From: Eucalyptus grandis
Lineage: Eukaryota; Streptophyta; Magnoliopsida; Myrtales; Myrtaceae
Direction of reading: 5' to 3'
NCBI RefSeq assembly: GCF_016545825.1
Contig: NC_052618.1
Location: forward strand, 5,447,398-5,511,397
DNA length: 64,000 bases
The position numbers and the translations under genes were made by a program. The notes below the pieces were generated by a model, which was not told the origin of the DNA, made no database searches, and was given only the letters and a program-made list of their open reading frames with translations. Positions 36,690 to 48,800 of the stretch are shown piece after piece. Positions within the stretch are counted from its first letter, which is position 1; the number at the start of each line of letters is the position of its first letter.

Positions 36690-38541
36690 TCAAGGGTAAT
36701 ACTTCTTCACAGCATCGAGTTAACAAGTTTAGAAAACTCACGACCATCCATTTTTGTAAGGATTAAGGCACCTCCGGGAGTACCCTCTTCACCATATACG
36801 GGCCGCTATAATTTGGAGCAAATTTGCCTCCGGGATCGGAAAAATCGGCAACACCTTTCTTAGAACTAGATCATTAACTTCAAAGTGTCTCGGCCGTACC
36901 TTCCTATTGAAAGACTTGGCTACTCTTTGTTGATACATCTGACCATGGCAAAGAGCTTTTAACCTTTTCTCATCAATCAGATTCAACTGCTCGAACCTTT
37001 GTTGTGTCCATTCCGCTTCGGACAATTCCACTTGGGATAAGACTCTCAAAGAGGGGATTTCTACTTCCACAGCAAGACCGCCTCCATGCCATAAACCAAG
37101 GAGAAAGGGGTTGCCCCGGTGGATGTTCGGATCGATGTCCGATACGCCATTAGAGCAAAGGGTAACTGTCATGCCAATCTCGATAATTCTCGGCTGTCTT
37201 AGCCAGGATCTTCTTGATGTTTTTATTAGCTGCCTCAACAGCTCCATTCATTTGTGGGCGGTATGGTGATGAATTCAAATGCCTAATTTTGAACTCACTC
37301 AACAACTCATCAACGAACTTGTTATTCAGATTTGTCCCATTGACAGTGACAATTGCTTCGGGGACACCATAACGGGCGATTATGTCACGCCTGATAAACT
37401 TCACAACATTTCGGGCCGTAACATTAACATATGATGCGGCTTCAATCCATTTTGAAAAATAATCTATTGCCACCAATATGAATCGGTGCCCATTTGAAGC
37501 TTTGGGATTTATTGGGCCAATCACATCGATCCCCCACATTGAGAAAGGCCATGGCTCAGATAGCTGGTGCAACTCCGTTGGAGGAACATTTATTTTATCT
37601 CCATGAATTTGGCAACGATGGCAACTTCTAACATGCTGTATGCAGTCACTTTCCAATGCAAGCCAATAGTAACCTAGTCTCATGATCTTCTTGGCTAACA
37701 TGTGCCCATTCATGTGTGGGCCACAAACTCCTTCATGCACTTCTTGCATGATTTGGGTGGCTTCTGCTTCATCTACGCATCTCAATAAAACTGAATCATA
37801 AGATCTCTTGTATAAATTCTTACCACTGACGAAGAACTTTGAGGCCATCTTCATTATGTATTTTCTATCGGCTAGAGTGCTCCCTTCAGGAAATTCCTGC
37901 TTTTGAATATAGTTCATGATGTCGCAATACCATGGCTTCTCATCAAGCTCTTCATTCACGACCATACAATAAGAAGGTTTGGCTAGAACCTCAATTTTCA
38001 AAGGTTCAACTTCTAAACCATCAGTAACTTGCAACATAGATGACAACGTTGCCAAGGCATCGGCGAACTGATTATGAGATCTAGCCAAGTAGTCAAACGA
38101 GATTTCATCGAACTCCTTCACCAACTCTTCGAGGTACTTGTGATACGGCAGTAATTTGGCATCCCTGGTCTTCCATTCACCTACGGTCTGGAGTATGATC
38201 AGTGCAGAATCTCCATATACTTTCAATTTGGCCACTCCCATTTCAATTGCGGCCTGAAGTCCGAGAATACAAGCTTCGTATTCAGCAATATTGTTAGTGC
38301 ATGGAAATATTAGTTTCGCGGCTACTGGGTGGTGTTGTCCGTCTGGGGATATTAGTACTGCCCCAGTACCAAAACCGGACAAGTTCACAGCTCCATCAAA
38401 GAACATAGACCATGCATCTTCATTTATGGCCAAAATACGATCATCCAAAGGACAATCATCATCATTCAAGTTTCTAGGATTCTCAGCCAATATATCAGCA
38501 ATTACTCGGCCTTTAACTGATTTTTGTGGCATGAACTGCAC
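36690..38541 (-). pseudogene. E2 archaeal-type RNase H and integrase
   Basis: The first domain (about 38,460-38,040) is a second RNase H of the dual-RNase-H type: WSMFFDGAV.., NNIAEYEACILGL, VYGDSALII and ..NQFADALATLSSM carry the expected acidic residues. The integrase follows with an H-H-C-C zinc site (HEGVCGPHMNGH..CHRC) and the core: GIDVIGP (first Asp present), VTVNGTN (second Asp replaced by Val, GAC to GTC) and AVEAANK (Glu present). Frameshifts occur near 37,165, 37,070 and 36,838. The C-terminal part (VEVEIPSLRVL.. to ..KMDGREFSKLVNS) can be followed in other frames to about 36,690. The enzyme would be dead. Confidence 0.85.
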
Positions 38542-40048
38542 TGTCGAATTCCGAAATCAAGACCTGCCATTTGGCTAGCTTACCCACCAAAGCTGGTTGA
38601 TTAAATAAATACTTGATGGGATCGTTCTCAGTTACGAGAAACGTCAGTAATGCAAGGTGTACTGTCGCAGTCTATGCAATACCCATACTAACGCAGCACA
38701 AGTTTTTTCAGCATCAGAATATTTTAGCTCCGAGACAGTGAACTTTTTACTGAGGTAATAAATGGCCCGTTCCTTCTGATCCACGGGACTTTTCTGAGCT
38801 AACATCGCACCGAGTGACTCACTATGAATTGTGAGGTACAAAATCAAAGGATGCCCCGGATTCATCAAATATTGCTTCAGCTTATCGAACGCCTCTTGAC
38901 ATTCATCATTCCACTCAACTTGTACGTTTTTTCTCAAGAGTTTGAAGAACGGCTTAGCGGTCTTAGAGAGTTGGGAAATGAATCGTGCAATGTAATTTAG
39001 TCTCACTAGGAGACTCCGGACCTCAGAGGTTGCAATTCACATATTGCCTTGGCTTTAGATGGGTCAATTTCGATCCCTTTGCTACTCACCATAAACCCAA
39101 GTAATTTTCCTGATGCTGCCCCGAACACGCACTTGGCAGGGTTTAAACGGAGTTTGAATTCACGAAGTCGATCAAATAACTTCTTGAGGGTTTCAACATG
39201 ACTTTTCCCAGGTCGGGTTTTTGCAATCATATCGTCAACATATACCTCGATTTCTTCATGCATCATGTCATGGAACAACGTAACCATGGCTCGTTGGTAA
39301 GTTGCCCCTGCATTTTTGAGTCCGAATGGCATGACCTTATAATGAAAGGTTCCCCACGGGGTGATAAATGCTGTCTTCTCTTTGTCTTCATCCTTCATTC
39401 TTATCTGGTTGTAGCTAGAAAAGCCATCCATGAAAGAGAATAATTCAAATCCGGCAGTACTATCCACGAGAACATCGATATGTGACAATGGGAAGTCATC
39501 CTTTGGGTTGGCCTTGTTCAAATCCCGATAATCAACACACACTCGGACTCGACCGTCTTTCTTCATGACCGGTACTATGTTGGCCATCCATTCAGGGTAT
39601 TGCGAGACTTCGATGAACCCCACTTTGAGAAGTTTCATTACCTCCTCTTCTATCTTCTTAGAGAGCTCCGGTTTAGTCCTTGAAGCTTCGCTTCTTAGGA
39701 TGCATGTCCGATTAGTGGGCAAACAATGTTCCACAATTGATGGATCTAAACCCGGCATATCAGCGTATGTCCAAGCAAAGATATCCCGATATTCTTTTAG
39801 CAATTGAGTCAGTGCTCGGCCTCATCTTTGGGAAGATTTGCCCCATTTTTATTTATTTAGGATCCTCGTTATCACTCAAATTGATGGTGACGGTCTGCTC
39901 GGAGGTGAGAACTTTGGGTTTTTCATGTTGCTCCCAACTTTGTTGTACTTCAATGGAGTCACCATTTGGATCATCAGGGTCATCATCGTCATCACACATG
40001 GCATTGGATTGGACCATTTTCACCTCCTTGCCTGCCATAAGGCTGCTC
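38542..40048 (-). pseudogene. E2 reverse transcriptase and RNase H
   Basis: RT motifs are in order: EYRDIFAWTYADMPGLD, VCVDYRDLNKA, MDGFSSYNQI, MPFGLKNAGATYQR, catalytic YVDD (39,231-39,242) and LLGFMVSS. RNase H follows (WNDECQEAFDKLK.., RAIYYLSKKF.., CAALVWVLHRLRQY) and leads to the domain at 38,541. Frameshifts lie near 39,010, 38,645 and 38,545. A further stop (TAA) and shift lie between 39,855 and 39,800, upstream of the RT core. The likely start of this exon is 40,048, just after the acceptor TTTATGTTTCAG. The family copies element RNA into DNA within particles. Confidence 0.88.
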
Positions 40049-40495
40049 CTGAAACATAAAATGGATAGTTCGGAAAAACAAACATGTCTAAACGGCATGG
40101 ATTTTTTTATCTATTTTTCGAATTTTTTTTCGAATTATTTTAAAAAAATTTGGGCAAAACATTTTGGAAAAGCTTTTTTGTCACGAGGAAGCATGATGAA
40201 GCCCAGGCCTCAGAATTCTCCTTGGATTTTTCTTTTCTTTCATCGGTTGGATATCATCAACGGGCTGGTTTGGTATACCCCATCATGCCCTCAAAATAAA
40301 ACTTGTAATTGTAATTGATATTCATCAACCAAATTACATTTATTGGATTGAAAAGTACGACAATCAAAGTGAAAACCCTAGCAAACATCAAACGATATGC
40401 AAAATACGATAAGCAAACCCTAGAAAACATCAAATCCTAAAAGTGATAAGATTCCCACGCAGGGGAGTGCAGAAAAGTAAACATGTTACTCTTGT
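40049..40495 (-). other. Intron-like spacer between protease and RT of E2
   Basis: The Gag-protease frame ends at 40,486 and the RT exon can start at 40,048 after a good branch/pyrimidine-type acceptor TTTATGTTTCAG. A donor candidate is GTAACATG beginning near 40,489. Ogre-type elements are known to have an intron at this place, so this is the best reading, but it rests on sequence alone. The spacer holds the covarying hairpin block 40,191-40,288. Confidence 0.6.
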
Positions 40496-42192
40496 GGGCT
40501 AGCACCCGTTTCCTCCGATGGTTCTTCATCAATGGCACCTATGAGGAGATCATCGAATAGAGTCGTGATCCCTTCCATCCTATCATCTGGATCCTCTGTC
40601 TTTGAAGTTGTTGGGTCGTCCATGCCACTCCATCCATCGAGCGCGATACCTTGGGTGTCGATCACTCTTCCCTCGTCATGCATCATTCTAGCAGGGCCGG
40701 GGAATGTCTTGCGGATATTGAGTAATGAGTTTTTCCTCTCTTGTTCATGTCCTCCACCTCTTCCATGGTACCCTAATCCGGCGGAACGAGACCTTCGAGA
40801 GGCTTCAATAGGGTTCCGGATACCCTGTTCTTTTTTACCAAGTCCACGGCCAGGAATAAAGCCATTTCCAACCATCACTCTTGCTACCATAACTGCTGCA
40901 TTTGACACATCAGGGATGGGTGCTGTCGATCCTCGAGATGCATGAATAGTGGATACGAGCTCAAATGATTGGTAGCTCGACTCCTCCCTACGTTCCGGCT
41001 CGACATAGGGGATAGCCGTCTCATGATAGATCCGATGATCCTCCTCGCCATGAACAATGACTAGCTTTCCTTTGACAACAAATTTCACGCTTTGGTGGAG
41101 ACTTGATGGCACAGCTCTAGCAGTATGAATCCAAGGACGCCCTAATAGGAAATTGAATGCGGTAGGAATGTCCATCACCTGGAAAAGGACGTTGAACATC
41201 ACCGGCCCTATTTGCAGATCAAGGTGGGTCTCCCCTATCACCTCCTTTCTCGTACCATCAAAAGCTCGGACGGAGGTCTTTGCAGCACTTATTTTTGAAG
41301 GATCTATTTTCAGGCGGTGAAGAGTCGCCAATGGACAGATATTCAAGGCAGACCCATTATCAATGAGTACTCGAGCCACATGGGAAGCCTTGCACTTGAC
41401 GGATATATATAATGCCTTAGTATGTCCCCTCCCCTCAAGAGGGAATTCTTCATCAGAAAAGGCTATTAAATCCTTAAGAAGAATCGATCCTACAAATTCC
41501 TCCAACCTGTTTACCTCGATCGTCTCTGGTACACGAACTTCACTTAAAACCTTCATTAGAGACTTTTGATGTGTAGGAGATGTTTGCAAGAGTTCAAGTA
41601 AAGAGATTTGAGCGGGCAATTTCCGCAACTGGTCGACCACGTTATACTCACTTGCTTTGATTATAGCCAGAAATTCTTTGGCCTCTTCGTCAGTAATTGG
41701 CTTTGCAGGTTGGGCATTAGCTTGAGCATAGGTCCGACCAGACCTTGTAATCAGGTCAACATCTAGCTCGTATGACCAAGGGACTACTTTGTTATCCTTG
41801 TACTCATACAGCTGGGGCATCTCAATAATTATTTCTTCATCAGTTGAAGGCACTTCCACTATCAATCCTTCATGGTCGGAGGCGTCCTCAAGTGGGGGCA
41901 TGTCCTCGATCAATGGATCTGGTTCACTCTTTTCAGCACTTAGCTTAGCAAATTCCTTCTCCCAATCAATGACGACTTCGGAGATAGTTGACACTGTTCC
42001 AGCTTGGTCAGCATATATGATCATGCCAGCCTTAACCATTTCTTGAACCCTTTCCTTCATGGTAGGCAAGGGAGGATTCTCATCTGTCGGATAGTAACCA
42101 ACTCTAACTAATCCGCTATAGATATCTTTGACAGACACCTTCAAGTTCATCTTTTTGCCAGCATTGAACTCAAAGATTGCATTCACGTTACT
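40486..42192 (-). pseudogene. E2 protease region with G-patch-like tail
   Basis: A frame of 566 codons. It contains an aspartic protease: ..VARVLIDNGSALNICPL.. gives the D-x-G active-site loop (DNG, common in this lineage), and FNFLLGRPWIH the second conserved strand. After it MVGNGFIPGRGLGKKEQGI resembles a G-patch, a nucleic-acid binding motif. A TAG at 42,193-42,195 separates it from Gag in the same frame, most simply a CAG-to-TAG change. The protease would cut the polyprotein into its parts. The end at 40,486 is followed by the intron-like spacer. Confidence 0.8.
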
Positions 42193-43553
42193 CTAATGTT
42201 CCGGCAATGGATTCTTCTTGACATTCGGTTGGGTGGTACGGAAAGAAAATGCCTTAGTATCCAACAAATTTTGGATCTTGTGCTTCAAAGTCAAACATTC
42301 ATCAGTTGAATGGCCGACCTCTCCCATATGATACTCACATTTTTTGGAGGGGTCATAGTTGGAGAATTTTTCAGCATTGGGCCGCTTTGGTTCGTGGGAG
42401 ATCAATCCCTTCTTTTGGAGTATCGGCAAGACCTGAGATAGAGGGCCAGGAAGAGGAGAGAACTGCCTTTTGGTGAATTGCCGATGTGCAAGCACTCGAC
42501 CTCCATCTTGCTGATTCCTGGAGACACGAACTATCGGAGGCTTACTAGGGGCTGGTTGCGCATATGCAACATTGACTTCAGTGGTTGGTTCTTTATCTTT
42601 CTTCATGGTGAACCTTTTGCCTTGATGAGTCGGTTCATTGAACCATCCATCCCTTAGCCCCATCTCGATCTGTTCACCCACTGGGATAAGTTGGTTGAAG
42701 TTCTCAATGTATGTGCTAGCCATCTGGTTACGGAACTCATACGGGAGAGTTTTGATGAACAACTTCATCAACTCCTTGTTTGTAGGCTCAGGAGTGATTT
42801 GAGCTGCCAAGTTTCGCCACCTTACAGCATACTCCTTAAATGACTCACTTTTCTTCTTCTCCATCCGCTCAAGATCCTCTCGGGAAGGTGCAATGTCCAT
42901 GTTGAACTTATATTGCTTTAGGAAAGCGTCAGCCACTTCATTCCGTGTCGAGAAGGTTTACATTTTCATTATGTACCAGTTGAGTGCGGGCCCGTCAAGC
43001 TTGCATGAAACGATTGGATCATGAGAGGCTCGTTCTTGACGTATTGGGTCATGCGTACGTGGTACATCTGCAAATGAGCTTTTGGGCAGGAAGTACCGTC
43101 GTATTTTTCGAACTCCGGCATCTTAAACTTCTTTGGCATCTTGACCTTCTCATAAACTGACAAGTCGAACGGGAGTGAATTCCGCGATTCTTGCAATTGT
43201 TTCAGTTTCTCTTCAAGTTTGGCGAAGCGTTCATCTTGCTCCGCCTTAGGGACATTGTCGGGCTTAGCCTTTTCAGCTGTGATGAACAGTGGGTCATCCT
43301 CCAGTTCCGGCATGTCATCATCACCCATTTGGGTCTTGTTCGTCCGCTTTGGGACCACTATCTCGGGGAGAGCGGATGCAAGAGTCTGATTCACTTGGAG
43401 GGATTGCATTTGATCTGTCATAAGTTGCATAGAGGTGAGCAACTGCTGGAGTTGATTTTCCATAGCAGTCATACGATCACGCATTTCGATTTGGTCGGCC
43501 ATTTTTGCTCTTGATCTTGTAATGATGGGCGAACGTGGAGGATCCGTTATCAC
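42193..43553 (-). pseudogene. E2 Gag
   Basis: The N-terminal part (from ATG at 43,502 or earlier) has a coiled coil (ENQLQQLLTSMQLMTDQMQS), then the capsid region KFKMPEFEKYDGTSCPKAHL.. and ..SFHASLTGP. A frameshift falls there, at about 42,965-43,000. The C-terminal part continues ADAFLKQYKFNMD.., SFKEYAVRWRNLA, KLFIKTLPYEF. Near the end CEYHMGEVGHSTDEC is a CX2HX4GHX4C knuckle-like motif typical of Tat Gag. A stop at 42,193-42,195 ends it. Gag builds the particle and packages element RNA. Confidence 0.85.
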
Positions 43554-43795
43554 CTAATTTGAAGAAACGGACAAAAATAAGTATCTCATATGAAATACAC
43601 CGGTCCATGGCAATGGTCTAAAACTTTTATTCATTAATGGAGTTTTTGACAATCCTAACAAAATAGAAGCAAGATTGATTCAAGCACTTCATTAATGAAA
43701 TAGAAGCTCGAAATGCCCTAAACAAAAAACTAGGAAAGTAAATGACTCAACTTCCTAAACATTAATCTAAAAACCACAAGATAGATTCAAACACT
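43554..43795 (-). other. Spacer between ORF1 and Gag of E2
   Basis: About 240 bp, no coding signal. It resembles E1 50,560-50,770, including the phrase CCATGGCAATGGTCTAA near 43,606 and 50,614, so the arrangement ORF1-spacer-Gag is shared. Confidence 0.6.
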
Positions 43796-45096
43796 TCATC
43801 TAGCTTGATCAATATACACTCGGGACACCACTCGGCGCAATCGTTTATTCTCCTCTTGAGCTTTTTCAGCAACCCTTTTGAGGCGTTTATTCTCAGCGCG
43901 GTTGGTGATCTTCAACGGCACCTCTGGTATCTTTGGAAGTAACTCCTCTGGAATCTTGTGTTGTTGAATGTACTTAATTGAGGCATAGTACTTCATTTCT
44001 TTGCCCTTCAACTCCTCCTCGGGCCACTTGAGTTTTCGTGGCTGGCACATATCCCACATTGATTTAATTGTGAGAATGGAATCTTCATGGTCTCGGTCTC
44101 CATCAACGAAGTTGGCTTGGAGTGGATCTGCTTGCAATGCCGGGGGAAGTTCTTGCACAACTTGATACTGACGGGTCACTCTAGTTGGATAGTACTCCGT
44201 TGCTCCGGTGAATCCCAGTAGAGGGATTGGGCCAACACCTCCACATGAAAGTCTCGCCACACGAACTTGGAACCACTTAGCATGCCATAGGAAACCCTTA
44301 GAAGTTGGTTTTTCATGAAAGCTAGCCACCTGGAATAATGGTAATCCGGTGCATGTTTTTGGTTGTTCTCAAATCTCATAATAGGGTGATTAGAGTTATT
44401 AACATCATGTATAGTCATTAAACCACCAAACCCTTTTATATGAGAAAGAAACCAAATTTGCAAAAGCTCAGGAGAGGAATGGAAAGTCTTATCACCGCTT
44501 CCTTTAAATCGGGTGAGGGAAAGAAAGGTTTCAGCCATAATAGTGTTTACGAAATTTTTTCCTCCCAACACTTGTTCAACTAAGTGAGCCATCAAAGGGT
44601 TAATAGCATTCTTGCAATGAGGAAAAAGTATAAACCCAAAGAAAGCTAAAAGGAAAACCCTTCGCATTTGAAATGAATTGCCATTTTCAAAACATTCTTT
44701 TAGAAAAGATAAATGACATGTATTGCGGTGAGCTTTTAAAACCTTTCTTACATTGTCCTCCTTAATTCTCAGAAAATCGGATAAGGCCACAATGGGGTCT
44801 ATTCCGATAGGTGGACTAATTAATTCAGCTTTCAAAGGTTTCCCTATGGCAATGCTATACTCTTCCAAGGTGGGCGTGAGTTCATGCTTACCGCCGAAGA
44901 TGAAAGTAGAAGTCTCGGGGCACCAACAATGAGCAAGTGCTTGGATGAGGCCGCCATGGATGTTGACACGTAGCAATGGAAGTAATCGACTAACGTACGA
45001 CTCTACAAATTGACGGCCAGGTTGGTCTAACTTATCCCATCATGCGCTAAGCTCTTCCTTTGGAGGGAGAATAATTCGAATGTCCGGTATTCCCAT
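43796..45096 (-). pseudogene. E2 ORF1, DUF7745 / plant-mobile-domain-like protein
   Basis: It starts at ATG 45,096 (MGIPDIRIILPPKEE). An in-frame TGA at 45,040-45,042 replaces the first Trp of the WW/W-D pair seen in E1. Then come ..QALAHCWCPETSTFIFGGKHELTPTLEEY.. in segments, FLLAFFGFILFPHC and TIMAETFLSLTRFKG. A frameshift near 44,300 leads to ..GGVGPIPLLGFTGATEYYP and a basic, coiled C terminus (ENKRLKRVAEKAQEENKRL). The family's role is unknown, but it is common in plant transposons and in the extra ORF of Tat/Ogre elements. Confidence 0.8.
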
Positions 45097-45786
45097 TGTA
45101 TATTGATCAAGACTCGGGACAATCCTAATGCCATGGACCGATAAAATGATATAATAAAGTAAGTAGATTGCAAGAGTGCAAATTTAGAAGACTTACTTTA
45201 CCAATAAACAAAGGGCAATCACATAGACATGCGCATGGTAAGTGGCTCGATTTCTAGTCTATGAGGCTTAACAAAGTGAAGCCACAAGGATGATCAGACT
45301 AGCTGCGGGCGTGCGGACTAAGTCGGGTCCTCATGACTTCGGCTTGGTCAAAGAGCCGACCTGGGTTGCGGGCATGCGAACCGAGGTGGGTACTCTTGAC
45401 ACCAAAAAAGAAACTTCGGGATTGAGATGGGCGACTCGTACCGCGGGCATGCGGTCGAAGTGGTATCCATCTCAATACCATCCTAGATGATCCTATGCGG
45501 CCCAAGTCCGGCGGCGGGTTGTGTGTGCAATAGTGTAGTGTAAATGCATAGGCATGCACAACAGTTTATATCAAACAACGCTTCGTTCATGAAAATAAAC
45601 CATACATTCCTACACCTCCCTTGCAAAAACAAAGGTCAGCAAACACTTCCCCTTATACCTCCCATCATGCAAAAAATTTAACACCTTAAATGTTAGGGGC
45701 GTACCTGGAATCCTCGCTGCCAAACAAAAACATTTTTCAAAAGAAAATAAAAATTGGCCTAAGTCCACTAAGAGTTTTAACTTAAG
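45097..45786 (-). other. 5' leader of E2 between primer site and ORF1
   Basis: Non-coding. Three imperfect ~65-70 bp units lie at about 45,300-45,480, each holding GCGGGC(G/A)TGCG. E1 has a different repeat with TCGCAGTCTCGC at the same place (52,220-52,340). Confidence 0.55.
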
Positions 45787-45804
45787 TCCACAGTGGAGTC
45801 GCCA
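45787..45804 (-). promoter_or_regulatory. Primer-binding site of E2
   Basis: Three bases after the LTR end, the minus strand reads TGGCGACTCCACTGTGGA. The place and the leading TGG fit a tRNA primer site. Ogre elements use an arginine tRNA, and this is probably the same, but I could not check it against tRNA genes. E1 has TGGCGACTCCGCTAGGGA at 52,558-52,575. Confidence 0.75.
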
Positions 45805-45807
45805 AGC

Positions 45808-48800
45808 TGTCGCGACCTCCCCGAAGCGGGTTGGACCACCTAAGAGTTCGGCTAATGGATTGTTAAGCCTAGACTTAACTCGGGCTCTCCCAAGCCCATA
45901 CCAATTCGCGACTTAGGTTCAAGTTCTTAATATGCAAATGATTTTTATCATGGAGTCGCCACTAATCTATTTTGGGTGGGTCGATTAGAAACCCAAGTAA
46001 AGTAATGGGAGAATTACTTCACTCCTACGAACCAGAGATTAAATGAGTTCGGGGACTTGATTACGCTAGATTTCTCTAACGCCCTTTCGGTACCTTTTCT
46101 TTTTTTTTTTTTTTTCAAAAATATTTTGCAGGCAGCTTGAATTGATTTTAATTTATCCTCCTAACATGTGAGGTGATCATGCGGATGCGCAAACCACCAA
46201 TTTAACACCCAAGAAAGCGGTGAATAAATTGCAGGACTTACCTCATAGCAACGAAAACATATGCATTGTTAGATCAGAATTCACATCAACAGACCTAGAT
46301 ATGATTTCTAATTAACAGGCAATTTTCCTTTTTTTTTTGTTTTTACTTATTTAATGAGAATCATGCAATATGCAATGCATGCTACTAATCTAACATGGAA
46401 TGGCATGACAATGTTTTCTAAACTACATGACGTGAGTAAATTTTTTTTTTTTTTTGTGTTTTCTTAATGAACATGCAATAATTAAATATGCAAATCAAAA
46501 TGATCTAATTATAATGACGGGCAATTTTTAATTAAATGAGCCTAATTCTACATGACGTGCACATGATATTTCTATTCCTAAAAATGCAATTTATCCTAAA
46601 AATTGAAACTTAATTTATCTAAAGACAAATTTTTGACATGCAATTAAGAAAAATGCAAAAATACCTAGCTAAATTAAAATTCCATCCAATTTAAACTTAG
46701 GATTAAGTCATGAAATGACGTTATTTTAATCTAGCAATTTTTAACCTAAGATGCCAAATTGATCTAAACTTAAAATGAGACATGCAATTCTATTCTAAAA
46801 TGCATGATGATTTTTTATGAAAAATTTAAAAAAAAAAAAAAACACTAAAAAAAAAACTACTAGAGTGAAAATAAAGGGACATGTTATCTCTTCTAAAACA
46901 TGCATAAACCTATTATGCAACCTATAAAAACTAGCATCCTAAATTAATTAATTTTTCTTGGGATTTTTTTGTTGTAAAAATTTAAAATCAAAAATCCTAT
47001 TCTAAATTGACACATGCAATTCTTAAGAAAAACTAATATCATGAATGCATTTTTTTTTTTTTTGGATTTTTTTTTTTTAAAAAATGAAATAACTAAATAT
47101 GGTAACCCTAGCCCTAATCTAACTTGCATTTTTTTTTTTTTTTATGCAAAACAAAAGTTAGTTCAAATAACATATCCAATTCAATCAAGATAAGATTAAT
47201 ACCCAAAATTGACGAACCATATCTCGCGCATGAGATCGGATTGGTCAATTTTAAATTAAATCGCGAATCGAATCTCGAGCATGAGATTGGATTGTCGATT
47301 TTTGTACGAGATCGTGAGTCGGATTTCGGGCGCGAAAATCCAACTCCTAATCCCTAATTTGAGGGGTTATTTCACATTGGAACTTCAATCATGCATTAAT
47401 GAATAATCACGCTAAAAAACTATATAAAAACAAACTACAAACTATATAACAAAAAGATAAAATAACAATAAAAAACTACCTAATGTCCCCCTTTTGTTTT
47501 TCTTTTTCTTTTCCCACGCTAGGCTTGGGCTTGTGCGGCTTTTGGTGGGGGTCACCGTCGGAGTGGGCGTAGTGGTGGCGGAGCTCGGGGCGGACCGGAC
47601 GGCGCGTTGGCCCGGCGGACTCGGGCGAAACAGCCCGGCACTCGGATGGAAGTCTCGGGTGAGACTCGGATCTGCACAGCCGCTTCCGTCGAGCGGAGTA
47701 GAGTCGGCCCCAGGCTAGCGGAGGCGGTGCGGCGGTCGGCAGCAGGTGGTCGTGTTGCGGCGCGGTGGTGCTCGGAGAAAGGCGAGCAAGGTGGTCGTCG
47801 GCGCTGGGTCGCAGCGAGGGAGACGGAGGCGCTGCAGCAGAGGATAGAGTGGCTCGGCAGGGGCGACTCGGCGTCGACTCGGGCTCGGGCGGAGCAGGGA
47901 GAGGCGGAGTGGTGGTGGATGGAGCGGGGAGGCGGAGTGGTGGTGGATGCTGGTTGCCGTGGGACGGCACGAGCCGGCGGCTGCCGGCGTTGGAGCTCGG
48001 GCGAGGGACCGGCGGCGGGCGAGGCAACTACCGCGACTGGTGCAGCGGCAGAGGGCGGAGCAGCTTGGGACGCCGGGGCGGGAGTGCAGGCGCGGGCAGC
48101 GGCGACTTCACGGGCTGCTGGTGTCGAGAGGGACTGAGCGGCGGTGGAGAGCAATGGCGCCGTGGCTGGGTCACGAGCGTGCAGAGGCGCGGCAACAACA
48201 GGGACGGTGGTGCTGCGACGAAGGAGCTAGGGCGCGGTGACGAGTGCTCGTGGCGTCGGGCGGTGGTGCAGGCGCGGGCTGCGAGCATCAGGGTCGGCTC
48301 AGATCTGGGCGACGGCAGTAATGGTGGCGGAGGGGTTGTCGCGACCACAACAGGGGCGACGAGGGGCGGTGCGAGCTCGTGGGTGGTGCTCGCACGGGGG
48401 CGGCCGGCGGTGCGGTGGCTCGGCTGCTGGTGCACTGGCGAGCGCAGCGGCGCGGACGCGGGCGGAGTAGCAGAAACCGATGGAAATCCAGCAGCGAAGA
48501 ACTCCTGGAGAAGATGAATAGTAGGGGTCTTGTTTTTTGCTTTTTTTTTTCCCCCTCTCTCTCTTTCCTGTCTTCAGTCTCTACCGTCTCTCTCTCTGTT
48601 TTTTTTCTCTTTTTTAATCTTCTCTCCCTGACTTCATATTTTCTTCTTTTTTGGTTTTTCTCTGACACACTCCCTTCCCTTCAGTCGTCTAATCGAAAGA
48701 GAAGCCTTTCACAATGAAATTTTTTTCTTTTTCGCCCTCCCCTTTGACGCGGCCTCTTGTGGTCTTATTTATAGGCCGTCCATTGCCTCTTGAAGATAGC

